DNA of 49,905 bases from an uncultured Marvinbryantia sp. (GCA_934373455.1 CAKRON010000008.1:1-49905); one strand, 5' to 3'. Counted from the stretch's first letter, positions 40,728 through 49,905 are shown. The notes: generated from the sequence alone by a model not told the origin. Translations and numbers: made by a program.

Positions 40728-43052
40728 GTGAAATTTACAGAAGGATATTGGTTGAGAAGTGAACGAAGCAACGGGCTGTTTGCAACAGAAGGCTATTATG
40801 TGGATGAGATTCCCGGGGGCATGCGTATTGTGGCGCCGACAGCTCATACCAATGATAGAGGCGGTACGCTGAATATGCCGACGATCACGATTGAATTTGT
40901 GGCACGGAACGACCGCACTATTGCAGTCAGTGCATGGCATTATGAAGGATACGATACACATCTGCCACAGTTTGAGAAGACAGAAGAGATCGGGGAAGCG
41001 AAAGTAACGATTACCGAGGATGAAGCGCTCATGGATACCGGCGTATTGCAGGTGCGTGTGAATCGGAAGCAGTTTTCCTATGCATTTGAGGCAGATGGAA
41101 AGGTGCTTACATCCAGCAATCTGCGGAACTTAGGTCTGATCCGTTGGGACAGACAGCCAAGCACTATGTTTGGAGAATCGAATTATCTGACAGAAAAATA
41201 CCAGCCGTATATGATGAATGAATTATCTCTGTCAGTGGGAGAATGTGTGTATGGTCTGGGTGAGCGTTTTACCGCATTTGTGAAAAATGGTCAGGTGGTA
41301 GATACCTGGAATGAGGACGGCGGAACGGCATCTCAGATCGCATACAAAAGCATTCCTTTTTATATGACAAATAAAGGATATGGTGTATTTGTAGATAGCA
41401 GTGATCAGGTATCCTTTGAAGTAGCCAGTGAAAAAGTGGAATATGTGGGATTCTCCGTGCCGGGTGAAAAACTGAATTATGTATTTTTCTATGGACCTTC
41501 ACCGAAAGAGATCTTAAATCAGTATACAGCAATGTTGGGCAGACCGGCACTTCCGCCGGCATGGTCCTTCGGATTGTGGCTGTCCACATCCTTTACGACT
41601 AATTATAATGAAGAAACTACCAGTTCCTTTATTAACGGTATGTTTGAAAGAGATATTCCAATGCGGGTATTTCATTTTGACTGTTTCTGGATGAAAGCAT
41701 TCCACTGGTGTGATTTTGAATGGGACAAGGACTGTTTCCCGGATATCAAAGGAACTCTCCAGAGATACCATGAAAAAGGACTGAAGATTTGCGTATGGAT
41801 CAATTCTTATATTGCGCAGGGCACACCTTTCTTCAAAGAAGGTGCAGAAAAAGGCTATCTCCTGAAACGTGCAGATGGAAAAGGCGTATGGCAGACGGAT
41901 AACTGGCAGGCAGGAATGGGACTGGTGGATTTCACGAACCCGGATGCAGTGAAATGGTATACCGATAAGCTTCGTACCCTTCTGGATGCAGGGGTAGACT
42001 GCTTCAAGACAGACTTTGGTGAGCGTATTCCGGTGGACGTAGTTTATCATGATGGAAGCGATCCACATGCTATGCACAATTATTATACTTTCCTATATAA
42101 TAAGGCAGTATTTAATCTGCTGAAGGAAGTAAAGGGGGAGCAGGAAGCTGTATTGTTTGCAAGAAGTGCAACAGCAGGAAGCCAGCAGTTCCCGGTACAC
42201 TGGGGAGGTGACTGCTTTGCAAACTACCCATCTATGGCAGAAACAATCAGGGGTGGCTTGTCCTTTGCAATGAGTGGATTCTCCTTCTGGAGCCATGATA
42301 TTTCCGGATTTGAAAGTACTGCCACACCGGATCTGTATAAGAGATGGGCGGCATTTGGACTGCTGTCCAGTCACAGCCGTCTCCATGGATCAGGAAGCTA
42401 TCGTGTACCGTGGCTGTTTGATGAGGAAGCCTGTGATGTAGTGGCTCATTTCTCCAAACTGAAATGCAGACTGATGCCTTATCTGTATGCAAAAGCCGTA
42501 GAAGCTCACAAAGAAGGTACACCAATGATGCGCCCGATGGTATTCGAATTTACGGCTGATCCGGCGGTTTCTTATCTGGACAGCCAGTATATGTTAGGGG
42601 ATGCGTTATTGGCAGCACCTATTCTGCGAGAAGACAGTGTGTGCCAGTATTATTTGCCGAAGGGAGTGTGGACACATCTTTTAAGTGGTGAAGTCAGAAA
42701 AGGCGGATGCTGGCAGGAAGATACCTATGATTACTTCTCTCTTCCATTATATGTGAAAGAAAATACACTGTTGGCAGTGGGAACAGAAGAACATTTACCT
42801 GATTATGATTATGAACATCAAATGGAACTGCGCCTGTATCAGCTTCAGGATGGCAGCGAAGCAGTATGCGAAGTGCCGGATGTAAAAGGAAATATTGTGA
42901 ATACAATTCGGGCAAAGAGAGAAGGGGACAAGATTGAGCTTAATGCCGAAAAGCCAATGCCAATGATGAAACTGACTCTGTATATTGGAACAGAAAAATT
43001 CGAATATACCATTGAGAGAGGAGAACAGCATATTTGCACAGAAATTAAATAA
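40728..43052 (+). CDS. yicI: GH31 alpha-xylosidase (YicI type)
   Basis: The product is 774 residues. The start is GTG 40728 with AGGAGG about 9 bases upstream; no in-frame ATG is better. GH31 landmarks are the N-terminal beta-domain ending in YGLGERFTAF (about 175-185), the barrel with catalytic nucleophile D429 in CFKTDFGERIP and the acid/base D495 in VHWGGDC. The 66-residue gap between these two is identical to that of E. coli YicI (D416, D482). It removes alpha-xylose from non-reducing ends, for example from isoprimeverose or xyloglucan oligosaccharides, in the cytoplasm (no signal peptide). An alpha-glucosidase activity cannot be ruled out. Confidence 0.92.
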   Translation: MKFTEGYWLRSERSNGLFATEGYYVDEIPGGMRIVAPTAHTNDRGGTLNMPTITIEFVARNDRTIAVSAWHYEGYDTHLPQFEKTEEIGEAKVTITEDEALMDTGVLQVRVNRKQFSYAFEADGKVLTSSNLRNLGLIRWDRQPSTMFGESNYLTEKYQPYMMNELSLSVGECVYGLGERFTAFVKNGQVVDTWNEDGGTASQIAYKSIPFYMTNKGYGVFVDSSDQVSFEVASEKVEYVGFSVPGEKLNYVFFYGPSPKEILNQYTAMLGRPALPPAWSFGLWLSTSFTTNYNEETTSSFINGMFERDIPMRVFHFDCFWMKAFHWCDFEWDKDCFPDIKGTLQRYHEKGLKICVWINSYIAQGTPFFKEGAEKGYLLKRADGKGVWQTDNWQAGMGLVDFTNPDAVKWYTDKLRTLLDAGVDCFKTDFGERIPVDVVYHDGSDPHAMHNYYTFLYNKAVFNLLKEVKGEQEAVLFARSATAGSQQFPVHWGGDCFANYPSMAETIRGGLSFAMSGFSFWSHDISGFESTATPDLYKRWAAFGLLSSHSRLHGSGSYRVPWLFDEEACDVVAHFSKLKCRLMPYLYAKAVEAHKEGTPMMRPMVFEFTADPAVSYLDSQYMLGDALLAAPILREDSVCQYYLPKGVWTHLLSGEVRKGGCWQEDTYDYFSLPLYVKENTLLAVGTEEHLPDYDYEHQMELRLYQLQDGSEAVCEVPDVKGNIVNTIRAKREGDKIELNAEKPMPMMKLTLYIGTEKFEYTIERGEQHICTEIK

Positions 43053-43078
43053 AGAATGAACGATCCTTTTTTAGGATA

Positions 43079-43111
43079 AAGGCATCTGACATTGTCGGAT
43101 GCCTTGTTTTA
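43079..43111 (+). terminator. Terminator after the GH31 gene
   Basis: AAGGCATCTGAC pairs with GTCGGATGCCTT (one mismatch), followed by GTTTTAT. Confidence 0.75.
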
Positions 43112-43169
43112 TGTTATACTTGCTATAGATTTATGCGTAAAATTTTAATATGGAGGGAGGCAGGAAAAA

Positions 43170-44699
43170 TTGGAAAATTATGCCATTGAGATGCTGAACA
43201 TTACCAAATGTTTCCCGGGCATTATTGCCAATGATAATATTACACTGCAGCTGAAGAAAGGTGAGATCCATGCATTGCTGGGAGAAAATGGTGCAGGCAA
43301 ATCTACCTTGATGAGTGTATTATTTGGATTGTATCAGCCTGAAGAAGGAGAGATCCACAAGGATGGTAAGAAAGTAGAGATCAAGGATCCAAATGATGCC
43401 AATGATCTTGGAATCGGTATGGTACACCAGCATTTTAAACTGGTAGAATGCTTTAGCGTTCTGGACAATATTATTCTTGGCGTGGAGACGACAAAGCATG
43501 GGTTCCTGCAAAAAGAAGAGGCAAGAAAAAAAGTAATGGCGTTATCTGAAAAGTATGGACTTCAGGTAGAACCGGATGCTTTGATTGAAGATATCACAGT
43601 TGGTATGCAGCAGAGAACAGAGATCTTAAAGATGCTGTACCGGGACAATGAGATCTTAATTTTTGACGAGCCGACGGCAGTTCTGACACCGCAGGAGATT
43701 CAGGAACTGATGAAGATTATGAAGAATCTGGCAGCAGAAGGAAAAAGTATTCTGTTTATCACACATAAGCTGTCAGAGATTATGCAGGTATCAGACCGGT
43801 GTACAGTGCTCCGCAAGGGAAAGTATGTGGGTACCGTCGAGACAAAGGATACGACGCCGGAAAAACTGTCCGCTATGATGGTAGGCCGTGATGTAAACTT
43901 TGCAGTAGAGAAGAAGGAATGTGAACCGGGAGATGTGGTTCTGGATGTACAGAATATGACCGTAGCATCCAAACGTCATAAGAATAATGCAGTGAACAAT
44001 GTGTCTCTTCAGGTACACAGAGGAGAAATTGTTTGTATTGCCGGCATTGATGGAAACGGTCAGACAGAATTTGTCTATGGTCTGACAGGTCTTGAGCCTT
44101 TGAAAGAAGGAAAGATTACATTAAACGGAGAAGATATCACACATGCAGCAATCCGTGATCGTTCTTTAAAGGGCATGAGCCATATTCCGGAAGACCGTCA
44201 CAAGCATGGTCTGGTTCTGGATTACAGCCTGGAGTACAATATGGTGCTGCAGAGATATTTTGAACCTGAATTTACCGGAAAGGGTGGCTTCCTGAAAAAG
44301 GGCGCGATTCGTTCTTATGCGAAGAAACTGATTGATCAGTATGATGTACGTTCCGGTCAGGGACCGGTGACGATCGCCAGATCTATGTCCGGAGGAAATC
44401 AGCAGAAAGCAATTATTGCCCGTGAGATTGATAAGAATCCGGAACTCCTTGTGGCGGTACAGCCGACACGTGGTCTGGATGTAGGTGCGATAGAATATAT
44501 TCACAGCCAGCTTGTTGCCCAGCGTGATGCCGGAAAGGCAGTATTGCTTGTCAGTCTGGAACTGGACGAGGTTATGAATGTATCTGACCGAATTCTGGTC
44601 ATGTATGAAGGAGAGATCGTAGGAGAGTTCGATCCAAAGAAAGTTACAGTAGAAGAACTGGGTCTGTATATGGCAGGCGCCAAAAGAAAGGAGGCCTAA
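43170..44699 (+). CDS. Nucleoside-type ABC importer ATPase (NupO/BmpB-like)
   Basis: The product is 509 residues. The start is TTG 43170 with GGGAGG about 12 bases upstream; ATG 43191 is the alternative. Two fused ABC domains: first P-loop GENGAGKST (38-46) with IFDEPTAVLTPQEI; the second has the degenerate P-loop GIDGNGQTE, a SMSGGNQQK signature and QPTRGLDVGAIE in place of a normal Walker B. That second-domain pattern is typical of the guanosine/purine nucleoside importers rather than of RbsA. It works with the two permeases that follow. Confidence 0.94.
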   Translation: MENYAIEMLNITKCFPGIIANDNITLQLKKGEIHALLGENGAGKSTLMSVLFGLYQPEEGEIHKDGKKVEIKDPNDANDLGIGMVHQHFKLVECFSVLDNIILGVETTKHGFLQKEEARKKVMALSEKYGLQVEPDALIEDITVGMQQRTEILKMLYRDNEILIFDEPTAVLTPQEIQELMKIMKNLAAEGKSILFITHKLSEIMQVSDRCTVLRKGKYVGTVETKDTTPEKLSAMMVGRDVNFAVEKKECEPGDVVLDVQNMTVASKRHKNNAVNNVSLQVHRGEIVCIAGIDGNGQTEFVYGLTGLEPLKEGKITLNGEDITHAAIRDRSLKGMSHIPEDRHKHGLVLDYSLEYNMVLQRYFEPEFTGKGGFLKKGAIRSYAKKLIDQYDVRSGQGPVTIARSMSGGNQQKAIIAREIDKNPELLVAVQPTRGLDVGAIEYIHSQLVAQRDAGKAVLLVSLELDEVMNVSDRILVMYEGEIVGEFDPKKVTVEELGLYMAGAKRKEA

Positions 44700-44702
44700 A
44701 GG

Positions 44703-45842
44703 ATGAGCGGTGAAAAGAAATCCAAAGGGAGCCTTTTGAGAAATGGAGCAGTGCAGTCTTTGCTTGCATCCGTGATCTGTATTATTATCGGACTCCTTAT
44801 CGGTTATGTGGTATTATTGCTGATTAATCCGGCAGGTGCAGCGGGAGCTATCGTTGCGATTTTAAAGAACTTTATGTATTATCCGTCAGCAATAAAGGCG
44901 ACACAATATTTCGGAAGTACACTGGTAAAAGCGTGTCCGCTGCTGTTATGTTCGCTGTCTGTATTATTTGCCTATAAAGTAGGATTGTTTAATATAGGTG
45001 CGGCAGGTCAGTATGTAGCAGGTGCAGGTGCTTGCCTGTACTTCGCTCTTGGTTTAAAGATGCCGTGGTATGCGTGTATACTTGCTGCGGTTGTAGTGGC
45101 AGCTACTCTGGCAGCAGTTTCCGGTATTTTAAAGGCATACTGCAATGTAAATGAGGTTATTTCCTGTATTATGTTGAACTGGATTGCTTTGTATGTGGTA
45201 AATATGCTCTTATCCACAGTGAAGGATCCATCCAGTCCATATTCGCTGGCGCTTGGTTCCACAAATGCGGCAGCATTGCTTCCGACGCTGGGACTTGAGA
45301 AGTTATTTGCAAATAACAAGTATGTATCGATTGCTCTTCCGTTGTCTGTTATCGTAGCAATCCTGGTATGGATTCTTCTGGATAAGACAAAACTGGGATA
45401 TGAACTGAAAGCGACCGGATTGAATAAGCAGGCGGCAAAATACTGCGGTATGAAAGAAAAATATAACATTATTCTTACTATGGTAATTGCCGGTGGTCTG
45501 GCAGGTCTTGGCGCAGCATTTTATTATCTGACCGGTGTGGAACAGTGGGCAGTGACGCAGACAAGTGTTCCGGGAATGGGATTTAATGGTATTGCAGCAG
45601 CATTTTTAGGTGGTCTGCATCCGATCGGAGCAATTTTTTCTTCGTATTTTATTCAGCATATCACCAGTGGCGGTGCTTATGTAGATAAGTCAATGTATTG
45701 CTCTCAGATTTCAGATTTTATTTCTGCGTTGATTATTTATCTGTGCGGTTTTGTATTTTTCTTTAAGCTGTGGATGAACCATATGCTGGATAAAAGAGAT
45801 GAAAAACGTGCATTAAAAGAAGAGAAAGGAGGCGAAGCATAA
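44703..45842 (+). CDS. Nucleoside-type ABC permease, subunit 1 (NupP-like)
   Basis: The product is 379 residues; AAAGGAGG precedes ATG 44703 and overlaps the ATPase end. About ten hydrophobic helices; conserved VGLFNIGAAGQYVAGAGA and the loop GLNKQAAKYCGMKEK, followed by GFNGIAAAFLGGLHPIGA. It belongs to the BPD_transp_2 superfamily. Together with the second permease it forms a heterodimeric pore. Confidence 0.94.
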   Translation: MSGEKKSKGSLLRNGAVQSLLASVICIIIGLLIGYVVLLLINPAGAAGAIVAILKNFMYYPSAIKATQYFGSTLVKACPLLLCSLSVLFAYKVGLFNIGAAGQYVAGAGACLYFALGLKMPWYACILAAVVVAATLAAVSGILKAYCNVNEVISCIMLNWIALYVVNMLLSTVKDPSSPYSLALGSTNAAALLPTLGLEKLFANNKYVSIALPLSVIVAILVWILLDKTKLGYELKATGLNKQAAKYCGMKEKYNIILTMVIAGGLAGLGAAFYYLTGVEQWAVTQTSVPGMGFNGIAAAFLGGLHPIGAIFSSYFIQHITSGGAYVDKSMYCSQISDFISALIIYLCGFVFFFKLWMNHMLDKRDEKRALKEEKGGEA

Positions 45843-46783
45843 TGTTACTTTTACTTCAATATACATTAATATTTGCTTCCGTTTTAATTCTGGTAGCTTT
45901 GGGAGGATGCTTTTCTGAGCATAGCGGTGTCATCAATATTGGACTGGAAGGCATCATGGTTATGGGTGCGCTGGGCGGCGCTCTGATGCTGCGTTTCCTT
46001 TCCCCGTCAACCCCGGCAGGGATAATTATTTTACTGGTTATGCTGGCGAGTATTGTATGTGGAATGGTGTATTCCCTGCTTCTTGCAGTCGCAGCTATAA
46101 ATTTCAAGGCAGACCAGACATTGGTAGGAACTGCACTGAATCTGCTGGGAACAGCAGCAGCAGTAGTTGTAGTCAGAGCGATTAATATGGCGTCTGACCC
46201 GAATAATGTATCTTCCACCGTTTCTTATATCAGTACAAAAAAAGCATTGTTAGTTCGGATCGGAGGATTTGAATTTAACTGGTTCATGCTGGTGGCATTG
46301 ATTGCACTGATTGCTTCTTATGTGGTATTATATAAGACGAGATTCGGACTTCGCCTTCAGGCGTGTGGAGAACATCCACAGGCAGCTGACTCAGTAGGAA
46401 TCAATGTTCAGAAGATGCGTTATGCAGGTGTGTTGATTTCCGGTCTGCTTGGAGGGCTTGGTGGAATCGTATATATTACTGCAGGTGTAAGTGAATGGAA
46501 GTTTGAAAATGGTGTGGCGGGATTTGGATTCCTGGCACTGGCAGTTATGATTTTTGGCCAGTGGAAGCCGGTAAATATCGGTCTTGCAGCTTTGCTGTTT
46601 GGTTTATTCCGTGCCCTTTCCAATGTGTATACAGGATTTGGAGCACTGGTAGCACTGCATATTCCAAGCACTGTTTATAATATGCTGCCTTATATCATAT
46701 CGTTGATTGTTCTGGCATTTACATCACAGAAATCCAGAGCACCAAAGGCAGAAGGTATACCTTACGATAAAGGTCAAAGATAA
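45842..46783 (+). CDS. Nucleoside-type ABC permease, subunit 2 (NupQ-like)
   Basis: The product is 313 residues, with a start that overlaps the previous stop (TAATG). Eight to nine hydrophobic helices; family motifs SGVINIGLEGIMVMGA at the start and CGEHPQAADSVGINVQKMRYAGVLISG in the cytoplasmic loop, here split by a break at SVG. The usual substrate-binding lipoprotein gene of these clusters (BMP family) is not found before or after. It ends the operon at a terminator. Confidence 0.94.
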   Translation: MLLLLQYTLIFASVLILVALGGCFSEHSGVINIGLEGIMVMGALGGALMLRFLSPSTPAGIIILLVMLASIVCGMVYSLLLAVAAINFKADQTLVGTALNLLGTAAAVVVVRAINMASDPNNVSSTVSYISTKKALLVRIGGFEFNWFMLVALIALIASYVVLYKTRFGLRLQACGEHPQAADSVGINVQKMRYAGVLISGLLGGLGGIVYITAGVSEWKFENGVAGFGFLALAVMIFGQWKPVNIGLAALLFGLFRALSNVYTGFGALVALHIPSTVYNMLPYIISLIVLAFTSQKSRAPKAEGIPYDKGQR

Positions 46784-46813
46784 TATCTTATCTATAAAAG
46801 TGAGTGAAAGGAT

Positions 46814-46857
46814 ATCCGCCGGCAGAATGAGTAAAAGCAAAAGCCGGCGGATTTTTT
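46814..46857 (+). terminator. Terminator of the nucleoside importer operon
   Basis: ATCCGCCGGC pairs with GCCGGCGGAT and runs into TTTTTT. Confidence 0.9.
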
Positions 46858-46872
46858 AAAGGAGGAAAAAAG

Positions 46873-48240
46873 ATGAAGTATGATGTGATTATTGTAGGAG
46901 CTGGTCCTGGAGGAATTTTTTCTTCTTATGAACTGGTAAAATTGAATCCAAATTTAAAGATTGCAGTATTTGAGGCAGGATATTCTTTGGAGAAACGTCG
47001 TTGCCCGATTGACGGAGAGAAAGTAAAGAATTGTATCAAATGTAAGACCTGTGCGATTATGAGTGGCTTTGGCGGAGCAGGTGCATTTTCAGATGGAAAA
47101 TACAATATAACCAATGATTTTGGCGGTACACTGTATGAATATATTGGCAGAAAAGAAGCGATGGATCTGATGCGATATGTGGATGAAATCAATGTGACCC
47201 ATGGTGGAGAAGGCACAAAGATGTATTCTACAGCAGGTACAGGGCTGAAGAAAGTATGTATGCAGAATAAATTAAAGCTTCTGGATGCGTCAGTACGCCA
47301 TCTGGGAACGGATATTAACTATGTGGTACTGGAAAATCTGTACGCAGAATTAAAAGATAAAGTGGATTTTTATTTCCATACACCGGTCAGCAAAGTGGAA
47401 GTCATAGATGATGGTTATCGTGTAGTGACAGAAACAGAAAGCTATGACTGTAATAAATGTATTATTTCGGTAGGCCGAAGCGGAAGTAAATGGATGGAAA
47501 CTGTATGTAAAGAGCTGGATATACCTACCAAGTCCAATCGAGTAGATATCGGTGTCCGTGTGGAACTTCCGGCTGTGATTTTTTCAGATCTGACGGATGA
47601 GCTTTATGAAAGCAAGATCGTTTATCGTACAGAGAAGTTCGAAGATAATGTGCGTACTTTCTGTATGAACCCATATGGCAGTGTGGTAAATGAAAATACA
47701 AATGGTATCGTAACGGTAAATGGACACAGTTTTGAAGATCCGACAAAGCGGACAGAAAACACAAACTTTGCGCTTCTGGTGGCAAAACATTTTTCTGAGC
47801 CATTTAAAGACAGCAACGGATATGGAGAAAGTATCGCAAGGCTCTCTAATATGCTGGGCGGAGGGGTAATTGTACAGCGTTTTGGAGATCTGGTAAGAGG
47901 AAGACGAAGCAACGCAAAGAGAATAGAAGAGGGTATGGTGACGCCGACACTTTCTGCAACCCCGGGAGATCTGAGTCTGGTACTGCCAAAACGTATTTTG
48001 GACGGTATCATAGAGATGATCTATGCATTGGATAAGATTGCACCTGGTACTGCGAATGATGATACCCTGCTTTATGGTGTGGAAGTAAAATTCTATAACA
48101 TGGAAGTGGAATTGGATGAAAATCTGGAAAGCAGACATAAGGGGCTGTATGTAATCGGTGATGGCAGTGGTGTAACACATTCTCTTTCTCATGCATCCGC
48201 AAGTGGAGTATATGTGGCCAGAAAAATTGTAAACGGATAA
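46873..48240 (+). CDS. FAD-dependent dehydrogenase of unknown substrate
   Basis: The product is 455 residues; GGAGG precedes ATG 46873. Dinucleotide-binding fold GAGPGGIF (9-16) at the N-terminus, then a cysteine cluster at C44, C54, C57 and C60 (C-P ... C-x-x-C-x-x-C). This is followed by SGFGGAGAFSDGKYN, then a substrate-binding domain (about 110-400). The C-terminal FAD motif is YVIGDGSGVTHSLSHASASG. It matches the COG2509-type uncharacterised FAD dehydrogenases. The cysteines may bind a metal cluster or be redox-active; neither is shown. Co-transcription with the cls gene 15 bases downstream is likely. Confidence 0.9.
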   Translation: MKYDVIIVGAGPGGIFSSYELVKLNPNLKIAVFEAGYSLEKRRCPIDGEKVKNCIKCKTCAIMSGFGGAGAFSDGKYNITNDFGGTLYEYIGRKEAMDLMRYVDEINVTHGGEGTKMYSTAGTGLKKVCMQNKLKLLDASVRHLGTDINYVVLENLYAELKDKVDFYFHTPVSKVEVIDDGYRVVTETESYDCNKCIISVGRSGSKWMETVCKELDIPTKSNRVDIGVRVELPAVIFSDLTDELYESKIVYRTEKFEDNVRTFCMNPYGSVVNENTNGIVTVNGHSFEDPTKRTENTNFALLVAKHFSEPFKDSNGYGESIARLSNMLGGGVIVQRFGDLVRGRRSNAKRIEEGMVTPTLSATPGDLSLVLPKRILDGIIEMIYALDKIAPGTANDDTLLYGVEVKFYNMEVELDENLESRHKGLYVIGDGSGVTHSLSHASASGVYVARKIVNG

Positions 48241-48255
48241 TGAGGAAGTGAAAAA

Positions 48256-49818
48256 ATGGGAAACAGCAGAAAAAAACAAACAAAAGAGGCAGAAGAGAAT
48301 ACAAAAAACAGTGTGAAAAGACTGGTGATGGTTATTGTCAGTATATTGCTTCAGGTAGCCTGGATTATTGGAATGGCAATGAAACTGACGAATTATTATG
48401 CTGCAATATCCACCCTGGCAAGTATTGTGGGTTTGCTGCTGGTTTTTCGGGTGTATGGACTGCAGATTAATTCTGCATATAAAATATCCTGGATTATTCT
48501 GATTTTGATGTTCCCGATTATGGGCGTATGTCTCTACCTGATGTTTGGAAGAACCGGTGCTCTGGGGAGCATGCGTAAGTGGTTTGACAAGGTTCATACG
48601 GCGTATGCACATTTGTTGGTACAGGATCCGGTAATTGTGGATAACCTTGAAAAGTCAGACGGAACGCTTGCACGTCAGTCAGAATATCTGAGAAAGGGCG
48701 CAGGCTATCCGGTATATCAAAATACAGATGTGGAATTTTACGGAGACACCGTGCAGGCACTGGAAGCACAGAAGACAGAACTGCGAAAGGCTAAGAAGTT
48801 TATTTTTATGGAATACCATGCCATTGAGGATTCCGTTGCCTGGAGAGGAATCGAAGAGATTTTGGAAGAAAAGGCAGCAGAAGGAGTGGATGTACGTGTT
48901 TTCTATGACGATATGGGCAGTATAGGGTTCATTAATAAAGACTTTATGGAAAAACTGAAGCGAAAAGGCATCAAGTGCAGGGTGTTTAATCCGCTGATAC
49001 CGATTCTGAATGTGTTTATGAACAATCGTGACCACAGAAAGATTACGGTAATTGACGGAAAAGTGGGATTTACCGGAGGGTATAATCTGGCAAACGAATA
49101 TTTTAATCTGACACATCCGTATGGAATGTGGAAAGATTCCGGAATAAAGCTGACCGGAGATGCTGTGCGCAGTCTGACCATGATTTTTCTGGAAATGTGG
49201 AATGCGACACAAAAGGAACAGGAGGATCCGATTCCGTATCTGTTGAAGTCGGCATACCGATCTGCAGAAGGAGGCTATGTACAGCCCTATGCAGACAGTC
49301 CGCTGGATGGAGAACGTACAGGTGAGAATGTATACCTGAATTTGATCAAGAGTGCAAAAAAATATGTGTATATCACGACACCGTATCTGATTATCAGTGA
49401 TGAAATGCAGCGTACGTTGATACTGGCCGCTAAAAGTGGTGTGGATGTACGAATCATCACACCGGGTATTCCGGATAAAGCAGTGGTATATAAAGTAACC
49501 AGAAGCTATTACGCCAGTCTGGCAGCAGAAGGCGTGAGAATTTATGAGTATACACCAGGATTTATTCATTCCAAACAAATGGTATGCGATGATGAAGTCG
49601 CAGCAGTCGGTACAATAAATATGGATTTCCGCAGCCTGTATCTGCATTTTGAAAATGCCTGCTGGTTTGCAAAGTGCAGAGCGGTAGTATCGGTACGACA
49701 TGATTTTGAACAGCTGTTTCCTGTGTGCCGGGAAGTGACAGAAAAATACGGTCAGAAACGTGCACTGACACTACGAGGAATAGAGTGCATTTTGAGAATG
49801 TTCAGTCCACTGATGTAA
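48256..49818 (+). CDS. cls: Cardiolipin synthase
   Basis: The product is 520 residues. Three hydrophobic stretches at the N-terminus (about 22-42, 50-67, 78-97) anchor it in the membrane. The phospholipase D-type HKD motifs are both intact: H260-x-K262-x4-D267 (HRKITVID) with GFTGGYN, and H438-x-K440-x4-D445 (HSKQMVCD) with GTINMDFRS. It joins two phosphatidylglycerols to cardiolipin and glycerol. GAAGTG precedes ATG 48256, close to the FAD dehydrogenase stop. Confidence 0.94.
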   Translation: MGNSRKKQTKEAEENTKNSVKRLVMVIVSILLQVAWIIGMAMKLTNYYAAISTLASIVGLLLVFRVYGLQINSAYKISWIILILMFPIMGVCLYLMFGRTGALGSMRKWFDKVHTAYAHLLVQDPVIVDNLEKSDGTLARQSEYLRKGAGYPVYQNTDVEFYGDTVQALEAQKTELRKAKKFIFMEYHAIEDSVAWRGIEEILEEKAAEGVDVRVFYDDMGSIGFINKDFMEKLKRKGIKCRVFNPLIPILNVFMNNRDHRKITVIDGKVGFTGGYNLANEYFNLTHPYGMWKDSGIKLTGDAVRSLTMIFLEMWNATQKEQEDPIPYLLKSAYRSAEGGYVQPYADSPLDGERTGENVYLNLIKSAKKYVYITTPYLIISDEMQRTLILAAKSGVDVRIITPGIPDKAVVYKVTRSYYASLAAEGVRIYEYTPGFIHSKQMVCDDEVAAVGTINMDFRSLYLHFENACWFAKCRAVVSVRHDFEQLFPVCREVTEKYGQKRALTLRGIECILRMFSPLM

Positions 49819-49850
49819 GCCAATGAAGCCAAGGGCGACCACGGGGCAAA

Positions 49851-49904
49851 CCACTGGGGACGGAGTTACTGGCTCTTTAGAGCCAGTAACTCCGTCCCCA
49901 TTGG
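49851..49904. repeat. GGGGACGGAGTT palindromic repeat at the window end
   Basis: CCACTGGGGACGGAGTTAC and TGGCTCT pair with AGAGCCA and GTAACTCCGTCCCCATTGG, about 26 pairs around a TT loop. It is the longest of three related sequences in the window and may also terminate the cls transcript. Confidence 0.9.
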
Positions 49905-49905
49905 T

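Noticed and set aside
47584..48612. Long minus-strand open frame opposite the FAD dehydrogenase and cls
   Set aside because: It is antisense to two clear genes, has a low-complexity His/Cys/Phe-rich composition typical of antisense frames, and no ribosome site.
48679..49701. Minus-strand open frame of 340 codons opposite cls
   Set aside because: The HKD-containing plus-strand gene is certain; this frame has shadow-like composition and no start signal.

Overview
The window looks like a chromosomal segment of a low-GC Gram-positive gut anaerobe, most likely a Lachnospiraceae (Blautia/Ruminococcus-like). The reasons are AGGAGG-type ribosome binding sites, TTGACA/TATAAT promoters, a cellobiose phosphorylase, several sugar ABC importers, a Y-family polymerase/YolD pair and a RelA/SpoT-domain synthetase. 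Assignment below family level cannot be made from the sequence alone.

Region 1 (1-5505) is the right end of an integrated mobile element. It is AT-rich and holds a phage-like gene cut by the window edge, a small coupled peptide gene, an XRE-type repressor with three evenly spaced operators, an accessory protein, a superfamily 2 helicase, two paralogous proteins of unknown function and a tyrosine integrase. The integrase lies beside the 3' end of a tRNA-Pro gene (5505-5578, minus strand), the probable attachment site. The left end of the element is outside the window.

Region 2 (5579-16660) has a cation:proton antiporter on the minus strand whose leader carries a clear fluoride riboswitch with an overlapping terminator. 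Next comes a LacI-controlled catabolic operon on the plus strand: aldo/keto reductase, FGGY kinase, DeoC-type aldolase, xylose-isomerase-like TIM barrel protein, and a ribose-type ABC importer (binding protein, double ATPase, permease). Its substrate is not evident.

Region 3 (16661-30514) is mixed housekeeping and stress: an L,D-transpeptidase, a MATE exporter with a leader terminator, a RelA/SpoT-type synthetase, an AAA/DUF4143 ATPase, a Uma2 nuclease-fold protein, a 21-residue peptide gene with its own promoter, operator palindrome and terminator, argJ, Y-family polymerase plus YolD, YbaK, a phosphoesterase, a DUF975 membrane protein, and a GntR/ABC exporter operon.

Region 4 (30596-43111) is carbohydrate metabolism: a PfkB kinase and glycerol kinase; a cellobiose phosphorylase (GH94) divergent from a LacI regulator, an ABC importer (binding protein and two permeases, no ATPase) and a YicI-type GH31 alpha-xylosidase. 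Together these suggest use of cello- or xyloglucan-type oligosaccharides. Region 5 (43170-49905) holds a nucleoside-type ABC importer lacking its binding protein, an FAD-dependent dehydrogenase and a cardiolipin synthase. The window ends in a palindromic repeat that has relatives at 24406 and 23022.
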